In this document: piece after piece, positions 25,409 to 33,228 of the stretch
How the letters are laid out: each line of letters begins with the position of its first letter
Position numbering within the stretch: the stretch's first letter is position 1
Assembly (NCBI GenBank): GCA_041753575.1
Contig: JBGSUA010000120.1
Coordinates: 1-64,000 of the forward strand
Length of the DNA stretch: 64,000 bases
From: CG2-30-51-40 sp041753575
Lineage (GTDB): Bacteria; Desulfobacterota; DSM-4660; Desulfatiglandales; Desulfatiglandaceae
Direction: 5' to 3'
Position numbers and translations under genes: made by a program
The notes under the pieces: model-generated
Databases searched by the model: none
Seen by the model: only the letters and a program-made list of their open reading frames with translations
What the model was told of the DNA's origin: nothing

Positions 25409-25838
25409 AGTCATTACCTCCGGATCAGCTCGGAATTCATCCTCAAAAAGCAGCATCCCAAAAGGGTCGCTCACCCTGCCAAGTCTTACTGGCCTTCCAC
25501 CTAAACGCATCCGCCTTTTACTCCATCACCTCCTTCTATTCCTTAAAATGGTAACTACTCAGGTTCAAGGTTCAAAGTTAGAGAGCTATGAACAACGAAA
25601 GCCAGCCAACCGTGAACCCCACAACCTGAGGAGTTCCTTAAAATGTAGCTCTTACGTTCAAGAAAAATTGACGGCTTTGCAAAAAATCCATCTACTCCGT
25701 TGCGAATCACCCCTTATGCCTTCCTGATTTCGGACCTTTCGCGAATCCGACAAAATTAGCGTAATCAGCTTATATCACAAAATTCCACGGAATATCCGGG
25801 TGCCTGCTCAATTGAAGCCGAAGGCCGGCAGAGTTCTT
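25409..25838. other. Gap inside the liv cluster, between livM and livK
   Basis: This 430-base gap interrupts an otherwise tight cluster. It contains a small element with inverted ends (25551-25633) flanked by a 12-base direct repeat. The rest (25646-25838) is AT-rich without a recognisable gene or terminator. livK may have its own promoter here. Confidence 0.55.
25551..25633. mobile_element. MITE-like element flanked by a 12-base direct repeat
   Basis: The 83-base segment starts with CTACTCAGGTT and ends with AACCTGAGGAG, inverted ends matching at 10 of 11 positions. It is bounded on both sides by TTCCTTAAAATG (25539-25550 and 25634-25645), which looks like a target-site duplication. Its inner part (GAGAGCTATGAA, ACGAAAGCC, CCAACCGTGAACC) recurs in the longer element at 27821-27974. 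No protein is encoded, so any movement would need an enzyme from elsewhere. Confidence 0.6.
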
Positions 25839-26882
25839 TCAGTAAGAGAAAGGCCACAAGAGAAAAAAAGCCTTTATTCGCCGCCAGATCTCCGCGAGTC
25901 CCCTTGGTTCAAAGATAAGAAATATCACTATGAGAGAACCGAATACCACATCTTTGAGCGGTATGAAAAGCTTCCCGGCTGCGGGGAAAATATCCCGGAG
26001 ATTACCCGTGACCACATTAAGTATCTCTGGGACAAGGGTCATGAAAACGGCTCCGAAAATGGAGCCCAGGATGCTCCCCAATCCTCCCACAATGACCATG
26101 GCAAGATATTGTATGGAAAGATGAAATGGAAAGTGCTCGGGCGTCACTATCCTCAGGAAGCACACCCAGAGACCTCCGGCTACACCGGCGTAAAATGAAG
26201 AAATGGCAAAGGCCGTAAGCTTATAGCGGAAAAGGCTTATACCCATAATCTCGGCGGCGAGGTCCCTGTCCCTTATGGCAACGAAGGCGCGGCCCACCCT
26301 GCTCCTCACCAGATTGCGTCCATAGACCAAAGCAAGAATCGTGACTGCAAGGGTAAGATAATAATAGCTTTTCTCTGTATCGAAAGCAAATGATCCTATC
26401 ATCGGGGGCGGCACGTTTATGCCGCGGATTCCTTTTGTCAGCGACTCCCAGTGAATGAAGAAAAACTCGAAGATGAACTGAGATGCAAGGGTTGCCATGC
26501 ACAGGTAAAGCCCCTTCACCCTGAGGGAGGGTATTCCTATTATGAGCCCCGCGATCGCAGCCACGAATCCACCACAAGGAAGTGCAAACCAGAAGGGCAT
26601 ATTTAATCTGGTTATGAAGATAGCGCAGGCATATCCCCCTACGCCTGCAAATGCCGCATGTCCAAGCGATATCTGGCCCGTGAAACCTGTAAGGATATTC
26701 AACCCCACCGCGGCTATAACGGCAAAGCCGATCATGTTGGCTATATAAAGGACATAGGGGTCCGCAAAGACGGGGAAGACAAGCAGAAAGACAAAAAATA
26801 CCCCGATCCAGACTTTTACAAAGAGCGACTGGAATATCTCCTCGTCTTTGATATAGCTTTCCTTGAAATCAGCGCAGCGCAT
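25839..26882 (-). CDS. livM: Branched-chain amino acid-type ABC transporter permease LivM
   Basis: The 347-residue membrane protein has about nine hydrophobic segments. The family motif GLNILTGFTGQISLGHAAFAG lies near residue 60, and the cytoplasmic loop with VGRAFVAIRDRDLAAEIMGI and TAFAISSFYAGVAGGL is well kept. GGAAG precedes the ATG. It forms the translocation pore with LivH, whose gene is 19 bases upstream. The gene is followed by a gap with a small inserted element before livK. Confidence 0.93.
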   Translation of the reverse strand: MRCADFKESYIKDEEIFQSLFVKVWIGVFFVFLLVFPVFADPYVLYIANMIGFAVIAAVGLNILTGFTGQISLGHAAFAGVGGYACAIFITRLNMPFWFALPCGGFVAAIAGLIIGIPSLRVKGLYLCMATLASQFIFEFFFIHWESLTKGIRGINVPPPMIGSFAFDTEKSYYYLTLAVTILALVYGRNLVRSRVGRAFVAIRDRDLAAEIMGISLFRYKLTAFAISSFYAGVAGGLWVCFLRIVTPEHFPFHLSIQYLAMVIVGGLGSILGSIFGAVFMTLVPEILNVVTGNLRDIFPAAGKLFIPLKDVVFGSLIVIFLIFEPRGLAEIWRRIKAFFLLWPFSY

Positions 26883-26901
26883 CTCTAAGACTTCCCCGCC
26901 T

Positions 26902-27786
26902 TTAGACCCTCTCTATCTCTTCTTTTCCGAAAAGCCCGTAAGGTCTGATCATGAGAATGACGACCAGGATGAAAAAGGGAGCAACTCCCTTGACCCCTCC
27001 GCCGAAGATCGGATCGAGGTAAAGGCCTGCCAGGTTTTCCAGTATCCCGATGATGAATCCCCCAAGGATTGCTCCTGTGATGCTGTCAAGGCCTCCAAGG
27101 ATTATGACCGCAAGCACCTTCAACCCGATATCGCCCATGTATATGCTTATGCCGCTCATGTTGCCGATCACTATGCCGCCCACAAAGGCCGCCAGTGCCC
27201 CGAAGCTCCAGGACAGGGCGAATATGCGCCTTACGCTTATCCCCATGGAAAGGGCCGCCTGCTGATCATTGGCCGTAGCCCTCATGGATACCCCGGTGCG
27301 GGAGAATTTGAAGAAAAGCAGGAAAAAGATCATCCCCGCCAGGGCGAATATAAACCCCCAGAGCAAGCCCGAAGGAACAACAGAAAAACCAAGATCCAGG
27401 GGATCGGGTGGAAAGATCTCAGGAAATGACCGGTATTCAGACGACCAGATTATGGTAGTCAGTCCCTGCATGGCTATGGCAAGACCTATGGTCACCATGA
27501 CAACGGAGATTATGGGCTCCCCGATGAGCTGTCTCAGGATGAGCCTCTCAAGGATTATGCCCAGAAGAACCGCGCAGACAAGAGTGCCGATAAAGGCGGC
27601 CCAGAATGGGAATTTGAGATTATCAAGGAAGGTAAAACAGATAAAGGCCCCGAGTGTCATGAACGCGCCGGTCGCGAGATTGACTATGCTTGTTGCCTTG
27701 TATATGAGGACGAATCCCAGTGCGATAAGGCCGTACACCCCGCCTGTAGCGATTCCCGTTATAAGGATCTGGATCAAAATATCCAT
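26902..27786 (-). CDS. livH: Branched-chain amino acid-type ABC transporter permease LivH
   Basis: This 294-residue permease has about eight membrane helices. It begins with GIATGGVYGLIALGFVLIYKATSIVNLATGAF, the classical LivH start, here given in part: GVYGLIALGFVLIYKAT. The loop SMRATANDQQAALSMGI is also typical. A purine-rich GGGGGAAAAG site precedes the ATG. It appears to be the first gene of the leftward liv cluster. Confidence 0.93.
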   Translation of the reverse strand: MDILIQILITGIATGGVYGLIALGFVLIYKATSIVNLATGAFMTLGAFICFTFLDNLKFPFWAAFIGTLVCAVLLGIILERLILRQLIGEPIISVVMVTIGLAIAMQGLTTIIWSSEYRSFPEIFPPDPLDLGFSVVPSGLLWGFIFALAGMIFFLLFFKFSRTGVSMRATANDQQAALSMGISVRRIFALSWSFGALAAFVGGIVIGNMSGISIYMGDIGLKVLAVIILGGLDSITGAILGGFIIGILENLAGLYLDPIFGGGVKGVAPFFILVVILMIRPYGLFGKEEIERV

Positions 27787-27820
27787 CTTTTCCCCCGGAC
27801 TGGTTTGACTGATTTACATT

Positions 27821-27974
27821 TACAGTGACTACTCAGGTTCAAGGTTTATATGAAAATGCTTCCAACCTATTGACCATTTTCATCTTTCGTTGTGCCCAAC
27901 ATGGGCATGGGGGTTAGAGAGCTATGAAGAACGAAAGCCAACCAACCGTGAACCTTACAACCTGAGCAGTTATC
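27821..27974. mobile_element. Longer MITE-like element related to 25551-25633
   Basis: Between 27828 and 27971 the sequence opens with CTACTCAGGTTCAAGG and closes with AACCTGAGCAG, again inverted ends. Its right half matches the shorter element; its middle (27875-27919) matches the module at 15043-15087. ATTTACATT occurs on both sides (27812-27820 and 27975-27983), a possible target duplication, though a few bases separate it from the inverted ends. The element fills the gap between livH and ruvB. Confidence 0.55.
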
Positions 27975-28028
27975 ATTTACATTGCTTTATCTGTCAAGAA
28001 AAACCCTTTGATACCCACTCTGATCACA

Positions 28029-29057
28029 TCAGAAAAGCCCTTCCTGTGATTCAGAGTCGTTCCTGAGAGGCCTAAGGCCCAGATGCAGATAGGCCCTCCT
28101 GGTGGCGACCCGCCCTTGAGGCGTCCTCTTGATGTATCCCTGCTGTATCAAGAAGGGCTCATAAACGTCTTCAAGGGTGTCTTTCTGTTCGCTTACAGCC
28201 GCCGAAAGGCTGCTCAGGCCGATGGGGCCTCCCTGAAACTTCTCTATTATGGTCATCATGATGTTTCTGTCCATCTTGTCCAGGCCCTCCTGATCAACCT
28301 CCAGAAGACAAAGCGCCCTGTCGGCGACTTCCAGGCTTACAACTCCGTCTGCCTCAACCTCGGCAAAATCCCTCACCCGTCTTAACAGCCTGTTCGCGAC
28401 CCTTGGTGTCCCTCTGGCCCTCCTTGCTATCTCCATGGCCCCTTCTTCTGTTATCTTGATGGAAAGAAGCGCCGCTGATCTTACCACGATCTCTTTGAGA
28501 TCCTTCGGATCGTAGAATTCCAGGCGCATCATTACCCCGAAGCGGTCCCTCAGAGGAGGAGTCAAAAGTCCTGCCCTGGTGGTAGCCCCCACAAGGGTAA
28601 AGGGCTGAAGCGGTATCTTCATGGTCCTGGCGGACGGTCCCTGTCCTATGATGAGATCCAGCTTGTAATCCTCCATAGCCGGGTAGAGGATCTCTTCCAC
28701 CACATGGTTGAGCCTGTGTATCTCGTCAATGAAAAGGACATCCAAGGGGCTCAGACTGGTGAGTATCGCGGCAAGATCACCTGGTCTTTCTATGACCGGC
28801 CCTGAGGTGCTCTTAAAACCAACTCCCATCTCATTAGCGATTATATTTGCCAGGGAAGTCTTTCCAAGGCCGGGGCTTCCATGAAAAAGGACGTGATCGA
28901 GCGCCTCGCCCCTGGCCCTGGCCGCCTCAATAAAGACCTTGAGATTCCGCTTTATCTCCTCCTGACCTACATAATCAGCGAGGATCTTAGGCCTCAGGCT
29001 TATATCGGAAGGCGTTTCCTCAGGATACATCTTGGGATCAATGACCCTGTCCGTCAT
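28029..29057 (-). CDS. ruvB: Holliday junction branch migration helicase RuvB
   Basis: The 342-residue AAA+ ATPase has Walker A GSPGLGKTSLA, Walker B LFIDEIHRLN, the sensor GATTRAG and the C-terminal winged helix (GYIKRTPQGRVAT). With RuvA it drives branch migration of Holliday junctions. Serine in place of the usual Pro in the GPPGLGKT loop is a small deviation. It follows ruvA with almost no gap in the order yebC-ruvC-ruvA-ruvB. Confidence 0.97.
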   Translation of the reverse strand: MTDRVIDPKMYPEETPSDISLRPKILADYVGQEEIKRNLKVFIEAARARGEALDHVLFHGSPGLGKTSLANIIANEMGVGFKSTSGPVIERPGDLAAILTSLSPLDVLFIDEIHRLNHVVEEILYPAMEDYKLDLIIGQGPSARTMKIPLQPFTLVGATTRAGLLTPPLRDRFGVMMRLEFYDPKDLKEIVVRSAALLSIKITEEGAMEIARRARGTPRVANRLLRRVRDFAEVEADGVVSLEVADRALCLLEVDQEGLDKMDRNIMMTIIEKFQGGPIGLSSLSAAVSEQKDTLEDVYEPFLIQQGYIKRTPQGRVATRRAYLHLGLRPLRNDSESQEGLF

Positions 29058-29059
29058 CG

Positions 29060-29656
29060 CTAAATAATCCTCAGGGTCTCTCGTATGATGGTCTCAAGTC
29101 CGGCATCGCCCAGCCGGGCCATGGTCTTCTCCAGCGCCGCCCTGGCCGCCTTGCCTGTGTAACCCAGATTCACAAGGGCGGAAAGGGCGTCATCCATCAA
29201 TAGAGGTTCCGCCTTTGCAGCAGGAACTTTGCGCAATTCCTCCATATCGGAGATTCGGCCGGCCTTATCCTTGAGTTCCAGGGAAATCCTCTCTGCCGTC
29301 TTGCGGCCTATTCCGGGAATGGCCTGCAGCCTTGCGCTGTCTCCCCTTGAGATAGCATCAACCAGTTCGGCCGGGCCTATCCCTGAGAGGATATTAAGGG
29401 AGAGTCTGGGACCCACTCCCGAAACCGTGATCAAGAGAAGAAACAGCCTTTTTTCGATGGCCGACTGGAAGCCGAAGAGCACAAGGGCGTCTTCCCTCAG
29501 ATGAGTATGGATAAATAGTTCGACCTTTCCTCCTATGTCGGGAAGGCCGTAAAAGGTAGAAAGCGGCACCATAACCTCATATCCGACTCCGTTTACGTCC
29601 AGAGTCACACTCTGGGGACTCTTGAGCACAAGGGTGCCGCTCAGATATCCGATCAT
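29060..29656 (-). CDS. ruvA: Holliday junction DNA-binding protein RuvA
   Basis: This is a 198-residue RuvA. The N-terminal OB-fold begins MIGYLSGTLV, the two helix-hairpin-helix motifs appear as VSGVGPRLSLNILSG and IPGIGRKTAERISLELK, and the C-terminal RuvB-binding domain ends in LGYTGKAARAALEK and following residues. An open frame continues upstream to 29875 within ruvC, but the ATG at 29656 gives the normal family N-terminus. The stop codon touches the ruvB start. Confidence 0.97.
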   Translation of the reverse strand: MIGYLSGTLVLKSPQSVTLDVNGVGYEVMVPLSTFYGLPDIGGKVELFIHTHLREDALVLFGFQSAIEKRLFLLLITVSGVGPRLSLNILSGIGPAELVDAISRGDSARLQAIPGIGRKTAERISLELKDKAGRISDMEELRKVPAAKAEPLLMDDALSALVNLGYTGKAARAALEKTMARLGDAGLETIIRETLRII

Positions 29657-29660
29657 TGTC

Positions 29661-30152
29661 TTAGAGACCTGCCCGGGGCGCTTCATAACGCGTCCAGTTA
29701 AGGTGGCATATAGCCGCTGCCAGGGCGTCTGAAGCGTCCAGTCCGCCGGGCAACTCCTGCCCAAGGATACACCTTGCCATTGACCGCACCTGCTCCTTTC
29801 CCGCGCCTCCGAAGCCGACAACCGCTTTCTTGATCTCCAGGGGACTGTATTCAAATATTCGTAGCCCGCATTCAACCGCCGCTACCAGAACAGCGCCTCT
29901 TGCGTGACCAAGCTTGAGGGAACTCTTTGCGTTCTTGGAGAAAAAGACATCCTCTATGGCCATCTCAACCGGGCCGAAATGCCTCATCAGCTCTACCATG
30001 CTGCGGTAGATTCCGTGAATCCTCTCTGAAAAGAGGATATCTTTACTGAACCTCATCTCGCCGGCTTCAATACAGATAAGCTTATCGCCTTTTTTTTCTA
30101 TCAGTCCGTAACCGGTAGCCAATGAGCCTGGGTCAACCCCCAGCACAATCAT
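29661..30152 (-). CDS. ruvC: Holliday junction resolvase RuvC
   Basis: The 163-residue endonuclease keeps all acidic catalytic positions: Asp in LGVDPGSLATGYG, Glu in AIEDVFFSKN, and the two Asp in LDASDALAAAICH. It cuts Holliday junctions symmetrically after RuvAB migration. Its ATG overlaps the yebC stop codon, and ruvA follows after 4 bases, so all four genes form one translation-coupled unit. Confidence 0.97.
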   Translation of the reverse strand: MIVLGVDPGSLATGYGLIEKKGDKLICIEAGEMRFSKDILFSERIHGIYRSMVELMRHFGPVEMAIEDVFFSKNAKSSLKLGHARGAVLVAAVECGLRIFEYSPLEIKKAVVGFGGAGKEQVRSMARCILGQELPGGLDASDALAAAICHLNWTRYEAPRAGL

Positions 30153-30898
30153 CAGCCCAATGCCTCCATCACGGAATCCGGGATGTCGCAGTTGGAATGG
30201 ACATTGCTCACATCGTCGTTATCCTCCAGGGCATCAACAAGATTAACCATCTGCTGAGCCTTCTTGCCTTCCAGGCTTATTGTATCCTGGGGAATCTTGC
30301 TGACCTCGGAGGAGACATAAGAAATATCAGCCGCCTCAATGGCCGTTCTTATTGTCTCAATGTCGGAAGGAGCACATATCACCTCAAACTGGCCTCCCCC
30401 ATCCTTTACATCCTCCGCCCCTGCCTCAAGCGCCAGGGCAAGGAGCTGATCCTCCTCCACCGCGCTTTTTTCAATGACAATAAGCCCCTTCTTCTTGAAT
30501 CTATAAGAGACAGAACCAGGTTCACCCAAGGCTCCACCGTTTCTATCAAAGATATACTTGAGATCGGCAACGGTCCTGTTTCTGTTGTCCGTGAGACAAT
30601 CCACCAATACCGCCACTCCGCCCGGGCCATAGCCCTCGTAAGTCACCTCATCGTAGCTGACTCCCTCAAGCTCACCGGTGCCCTTCTTGATCCCACGCTC
30701 AATATTTTCCTTGGGCATATTTTCGGCCCTGGCCGCAAGTATAGCGGCCCTCAAACGCGGATTGCCTCCCGGGTCACCCCCTCCCATACGGGCGGCCACC
30801 GTAATTTCCCTTATAAGTTTTGTAAAGATCTTGCCGCGTTTTGCATCCGCGGCGCCTTTTTTGTGTTTGATCGAACTCCATTTAGAGTGACCTGACAT
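30152..30898 (-). CDS. yebC: YebC/PmpR-family protein
   Basis: The 248-residue protein begins MSGHSKWSSIKHKKGAADAK, the hallmark of the YebC/TACO1 family, and has GYGPGGVAVLVDCLTDNRNRT in the middle. Members are described as transcriptional regulators and, more recently, as factors that help ribosomes through difficult sequences. The open frame starts earlier, at 30955, but the MSGHSKW start at 30898 has a GGAGGGGGGAG-like site. Its place just before ruvC is the common order in proteobacteria. Confidence 0.96.
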   Translation of the reverse strand: MSGHSKWSSIKHKKGAADAKRGKIFTKLIREITVAARMGGGDPGGNPRLRAAILAARAENMPKENIERGIKKGTGELEGVSYDEVTYEGYGPGGVAVLVDCLTDNRNRTVADLKYIFDRNGGALGEPGSVSYRFKKKGLIVIEKSAVEEDQLLALALEAGAEDVKDGGGQFEVICAPSDIETIRTAIEAADISYVSSEVSKIPQDTISLEGKKAQQMVNLVDALEDNDDVSNVHSNCDIPDSVMEALG

Positions 30899-30926
30899 CT
30901 CCCCCCTCCTTAGATGTTTCCCTAAC

Positions 30927-31577
30927 CTATTGCTTCGGCTCGTCCGCCGGAGCACCTTTTCCCCTCACAGACAAACCCTCTGATACAACCGAATTAATGC
31001 CTATCAAATAAACCTCTCTACTCCTCTTCCTGGTTGCGGCCGGTCTAAGCAGCCTAAACTCCCTGAAACTTGCCGATGCGAGGTTACGGAGACCTCCCGT
31101 ATCCTCCCCTTCAAAAACCTTGCAAACCAGTCGCCCCCGGCCTGACAGCACCATTTGAGCCATCTCAATCGCCCTCAAGGCAAGCGCCGTTGATCTGGCT
31201 GCATCCGTATTCCTTATACCTGTGGTTGAAGGGGCCATATCGCTTAGAACCACATCAATGCCGCCGTATTCCGCCACAAGCCGATCAGGGTCCAGATCAA
31301 AAACATCCTTCTGAATGAACGAGAAATTATCATGAGGCAATTCCAAGGGTCCCTGGACATCCACCCCGATTACATGGCCGGAAGGCCCAACCTTTTCAAG
31401 TGCGTATCCGGACCAAGACCCTGGAAAGCATCCCAGATCCAGCACCAGCTCACTCCTCCTGAGAATCCTGAATCGCAGATCAATCTCCTCAAGTTTGTAA
31501 ACCGACCGCGCCGGCCAGTTCTCAGATCTGGCCTTTCGTGCGAAATGATCATCCCACCTGTTGGTCCTTGTCTTCAT
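30927..31577 (-). CDS. rlmE: 23S rRNA 2'-O-ribose methyltransferase RlmE (FtsJ/RrmJ)
   Basis: The protein has about 216 residues. The K-D-K-E catalytic set of FtsJ enzymes is visible: Lys in RSVYKLEEID, Asp in LSDMAPSTTG, Lys in LVCKVFEGED and Glu in SREVYLIG. The SAM motif is LDLGCFPGSWSGYAL, with Phe where Ala is usual. It methylates U2552 of 23S rRNA in the A-loop. The start is uncertain: ATG at 31577 (MKTRTNRW) fits family length, but no good ribosome binding site is seen; ATG at 31604 is an alternative. Confidence 0.9.
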   Translation of the reverse strand: MKTRTNRWDDHFARKARSENWPARSVYKLEEIDLRFRILRRSELVLDLGCFPGSWSGYALEKVGPSGHVIGVDVQGPLELPHDNFSFIQKDVFDLDPDRLVAEYGGIDVVLSDMAPSTTGIRNTDAARSTALALRAIEMAQMVLSGRGRLVCKVFEGEDTGGLRNLASASFREFRLLRPAATRKRSREVYLIGINSVVSEGLSVRGKGAPADEPKQ

Positions 31578-31632
31578 ACAGTTAGCACAAATTCCCGCGG
31601 CCATGCAAAGCAATTGTTGGCTTAAACCGGCT

Positions 31633-33186
31633 CTAGATCTTCTTATCTCTCAGTCCCTTCTTGTAGATCTTCCCTGATCCGGTTCTGGGAAGGGCGGAGA
31701 TGAACTCGACGACCTTTGGAGACTTATAGGAGGCAAGATGCGATTTGCAGAAGGCTATGATTTTCTCTTCGCTCGCCTCCTTGCCTTCCTTCATCACCAC
31801 ACATGCTTTTACCTTTTCTCCCCAGTGAGAATCAGGCACTCCTATGACCGCGGCCTCCAGTATATCTGGATGCATGTAAAGCACGTTTTCCACCTCGGTT
31901 GAGTAAACATTCTCTCCTCCGGTGATAATCATATCCTTTTTCCGGTCAACTATGTTCACATAGCCTTCCTCATCCATCACCGCGAGGTCTCCAGTATAGA
32001 GCCAACCACCTCTTATCGCCTTCTTTGTCTCCTCGGGAAGGTTCCAGTATCCCGGAGTCACGGTGTCCCCCTTTGCGATGATCTCACCAACCTGTTTTTC
32101 ATCGCGCGCCACGTCAGCTCCGAGATCGTCCACGACTCTCAATGATACGTTTATGAATTCCCTCCCTGTCTTGGCCTTAAAGGCGAGTTGCCGCTCCCAG
32201 GGCAGCTCTCTTAGATGCCTCTTAAGTATGGACATAGTGAGGTAAGGGCTTGTCTCGGTCATTCCATAGGTCTGTATGTAATCACATCTGAAGGCATCTA
32301 TGATTTTCCTGACGGTCTCCGGAGCTATGGAGGCGCCTCCGCTCATGATGGTCCTCAGGCTTGAGTAGTCAAAATCATCCACCTCGGGATGATTGACCAT
32401 CATGTTGAGCATGGTGGGGATAAGATTGCTTATAGTTATACCCTCTTTCTGGATAAGCTTAAGCACATTTTCAGCGTCAAAAGAGGGGATAAGAACATGT
32501 TTTCCTCCGCTCCATGTTATCGCGAATGTGGCCCAGGCATCGGCGAGATGGAAAAGGGGCGCGACATGAAACCATCTGTCCGAGTCTGACAGATGAAGCT
32601 CCGCAATCGTTCCCAGAGCGTGGCTTTTTACGTTGCCGTGGGTAAGCATCACGCCCTTGGGCCTCCCTGTCGTCCCGCTTGTGTAATAGAGTTGAGCTAC
32701 ATCCCCGTCCGTTATCCTGATATCATCAGGCATATCTTCGGATGAACTCTCTATAAGCTCTTCGTAGATCAGATTTTCCTTCGCGCCGCTGGAAATCGGG
32801 CTACCCTGGGTCCAGATCACGCGGCACCCTGCAATCTCGGGGAGTTCTCTTGTTTTTTCCTCAAACGCCTTTTGAACCACCATGACCGAGGCGCCGCTGT
32901 CTTCAATTATGGCTGCAAGTTCCCTGGGAGAGAGACGGTGGTTCAGGGGAACCAGGATAAGCCCCAAATGTGCAGCGGCAAAATAGGCCTCAAGAAAGAC
33001 ATGGCAGTTTTCGTGCAGGACGGCGAGCCTGTCTCCGGCAGATAGGCCCATGGAAGAAAGTCCGTTTGATAATCTCCACACCCTCTTTGAGAACTGATCA
33101 TAGTTCAAGCGCACATCGCCGCATACCACAGCCTCATAGTCCGGATAAAACTTCGCGGCTTTGGGCAGAATCTCGTTAAGCGGCAT
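31633..33186 (-). CDS. Acyl-CoA synthetase (AMP-forming), fatty-acyl-CoA ligase type
   Basis: This is a 517-residue adenylate-forming ligase. It has YTSGTTGRPKGVMLTH, the TYGMTETSP motif, GWLYTGDLAVMDEEGY and the C-terminal lysine in RTGSGKIYKKGLR. AGGAGG precedes the ATG. It activates a carboxylic acid to its CoA thioester; chain type cannot be read from sequence. It differs clearly from the 638-residue synthetase in the liv cluster. It lies downstream of two sigma-54 activators and a flavin oxidoreductase, which may form one leftward unit. Confidence 0.9.
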   Translation of the reverse strand: MPLNEILPKAAKFYPDYEAVVCGDVRLNYDQFSKRVWRLSNGLSSMGLSAGDRLAVLHENCHVFLEAYFAAAHLGLILVPLNHRLSPRELAAIIEDSGASVMVVQKAFEEKTRELPEIAGCRVIWTQGSPISSGAKENLIYEELIESSSEDMPDDIRITDGDVAQLYYTSGTTGRPKGVMLTHGNVKSHALGTIAELHLSDSDRWFHVAPLFHLADAWATFAITWSGGKHVLIPSFDAENVLKLIQKEGITISNLIPTMLNMMVNHPEVDDFDYSSLRTIMSGGASIAPETVRKIIDAFRCDYIQTYGMTETSPYLTMSILKRHLRELPWERQLAFKAKTGREFINVSLRVVDDLGADVARDEKQVGEIIAKGDTVTPGYWNLPEETKKAIRGGWLYTGDLAVMDEEGYVNIVDRKKDMIITGGENVYSTEVENVLYMHPDILEAAVIGVPDSHWGEKVKACVVMKEGKEASEEKIIAFCKSHLASYKSPKVVEFISALPRTGSGKIYKKGLRDKKI

Positions 33187-33228
33187 CTTAACCTCCTGAA
33201 AAACTACTGCGTTTTTTCATTGCAATGA

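Noticed and set aside
26863..27429. A 188-codon rightward open frame opposite livH
   Set aside because: It is antisense to a well-supported permease gene and shows no recognisable domain.
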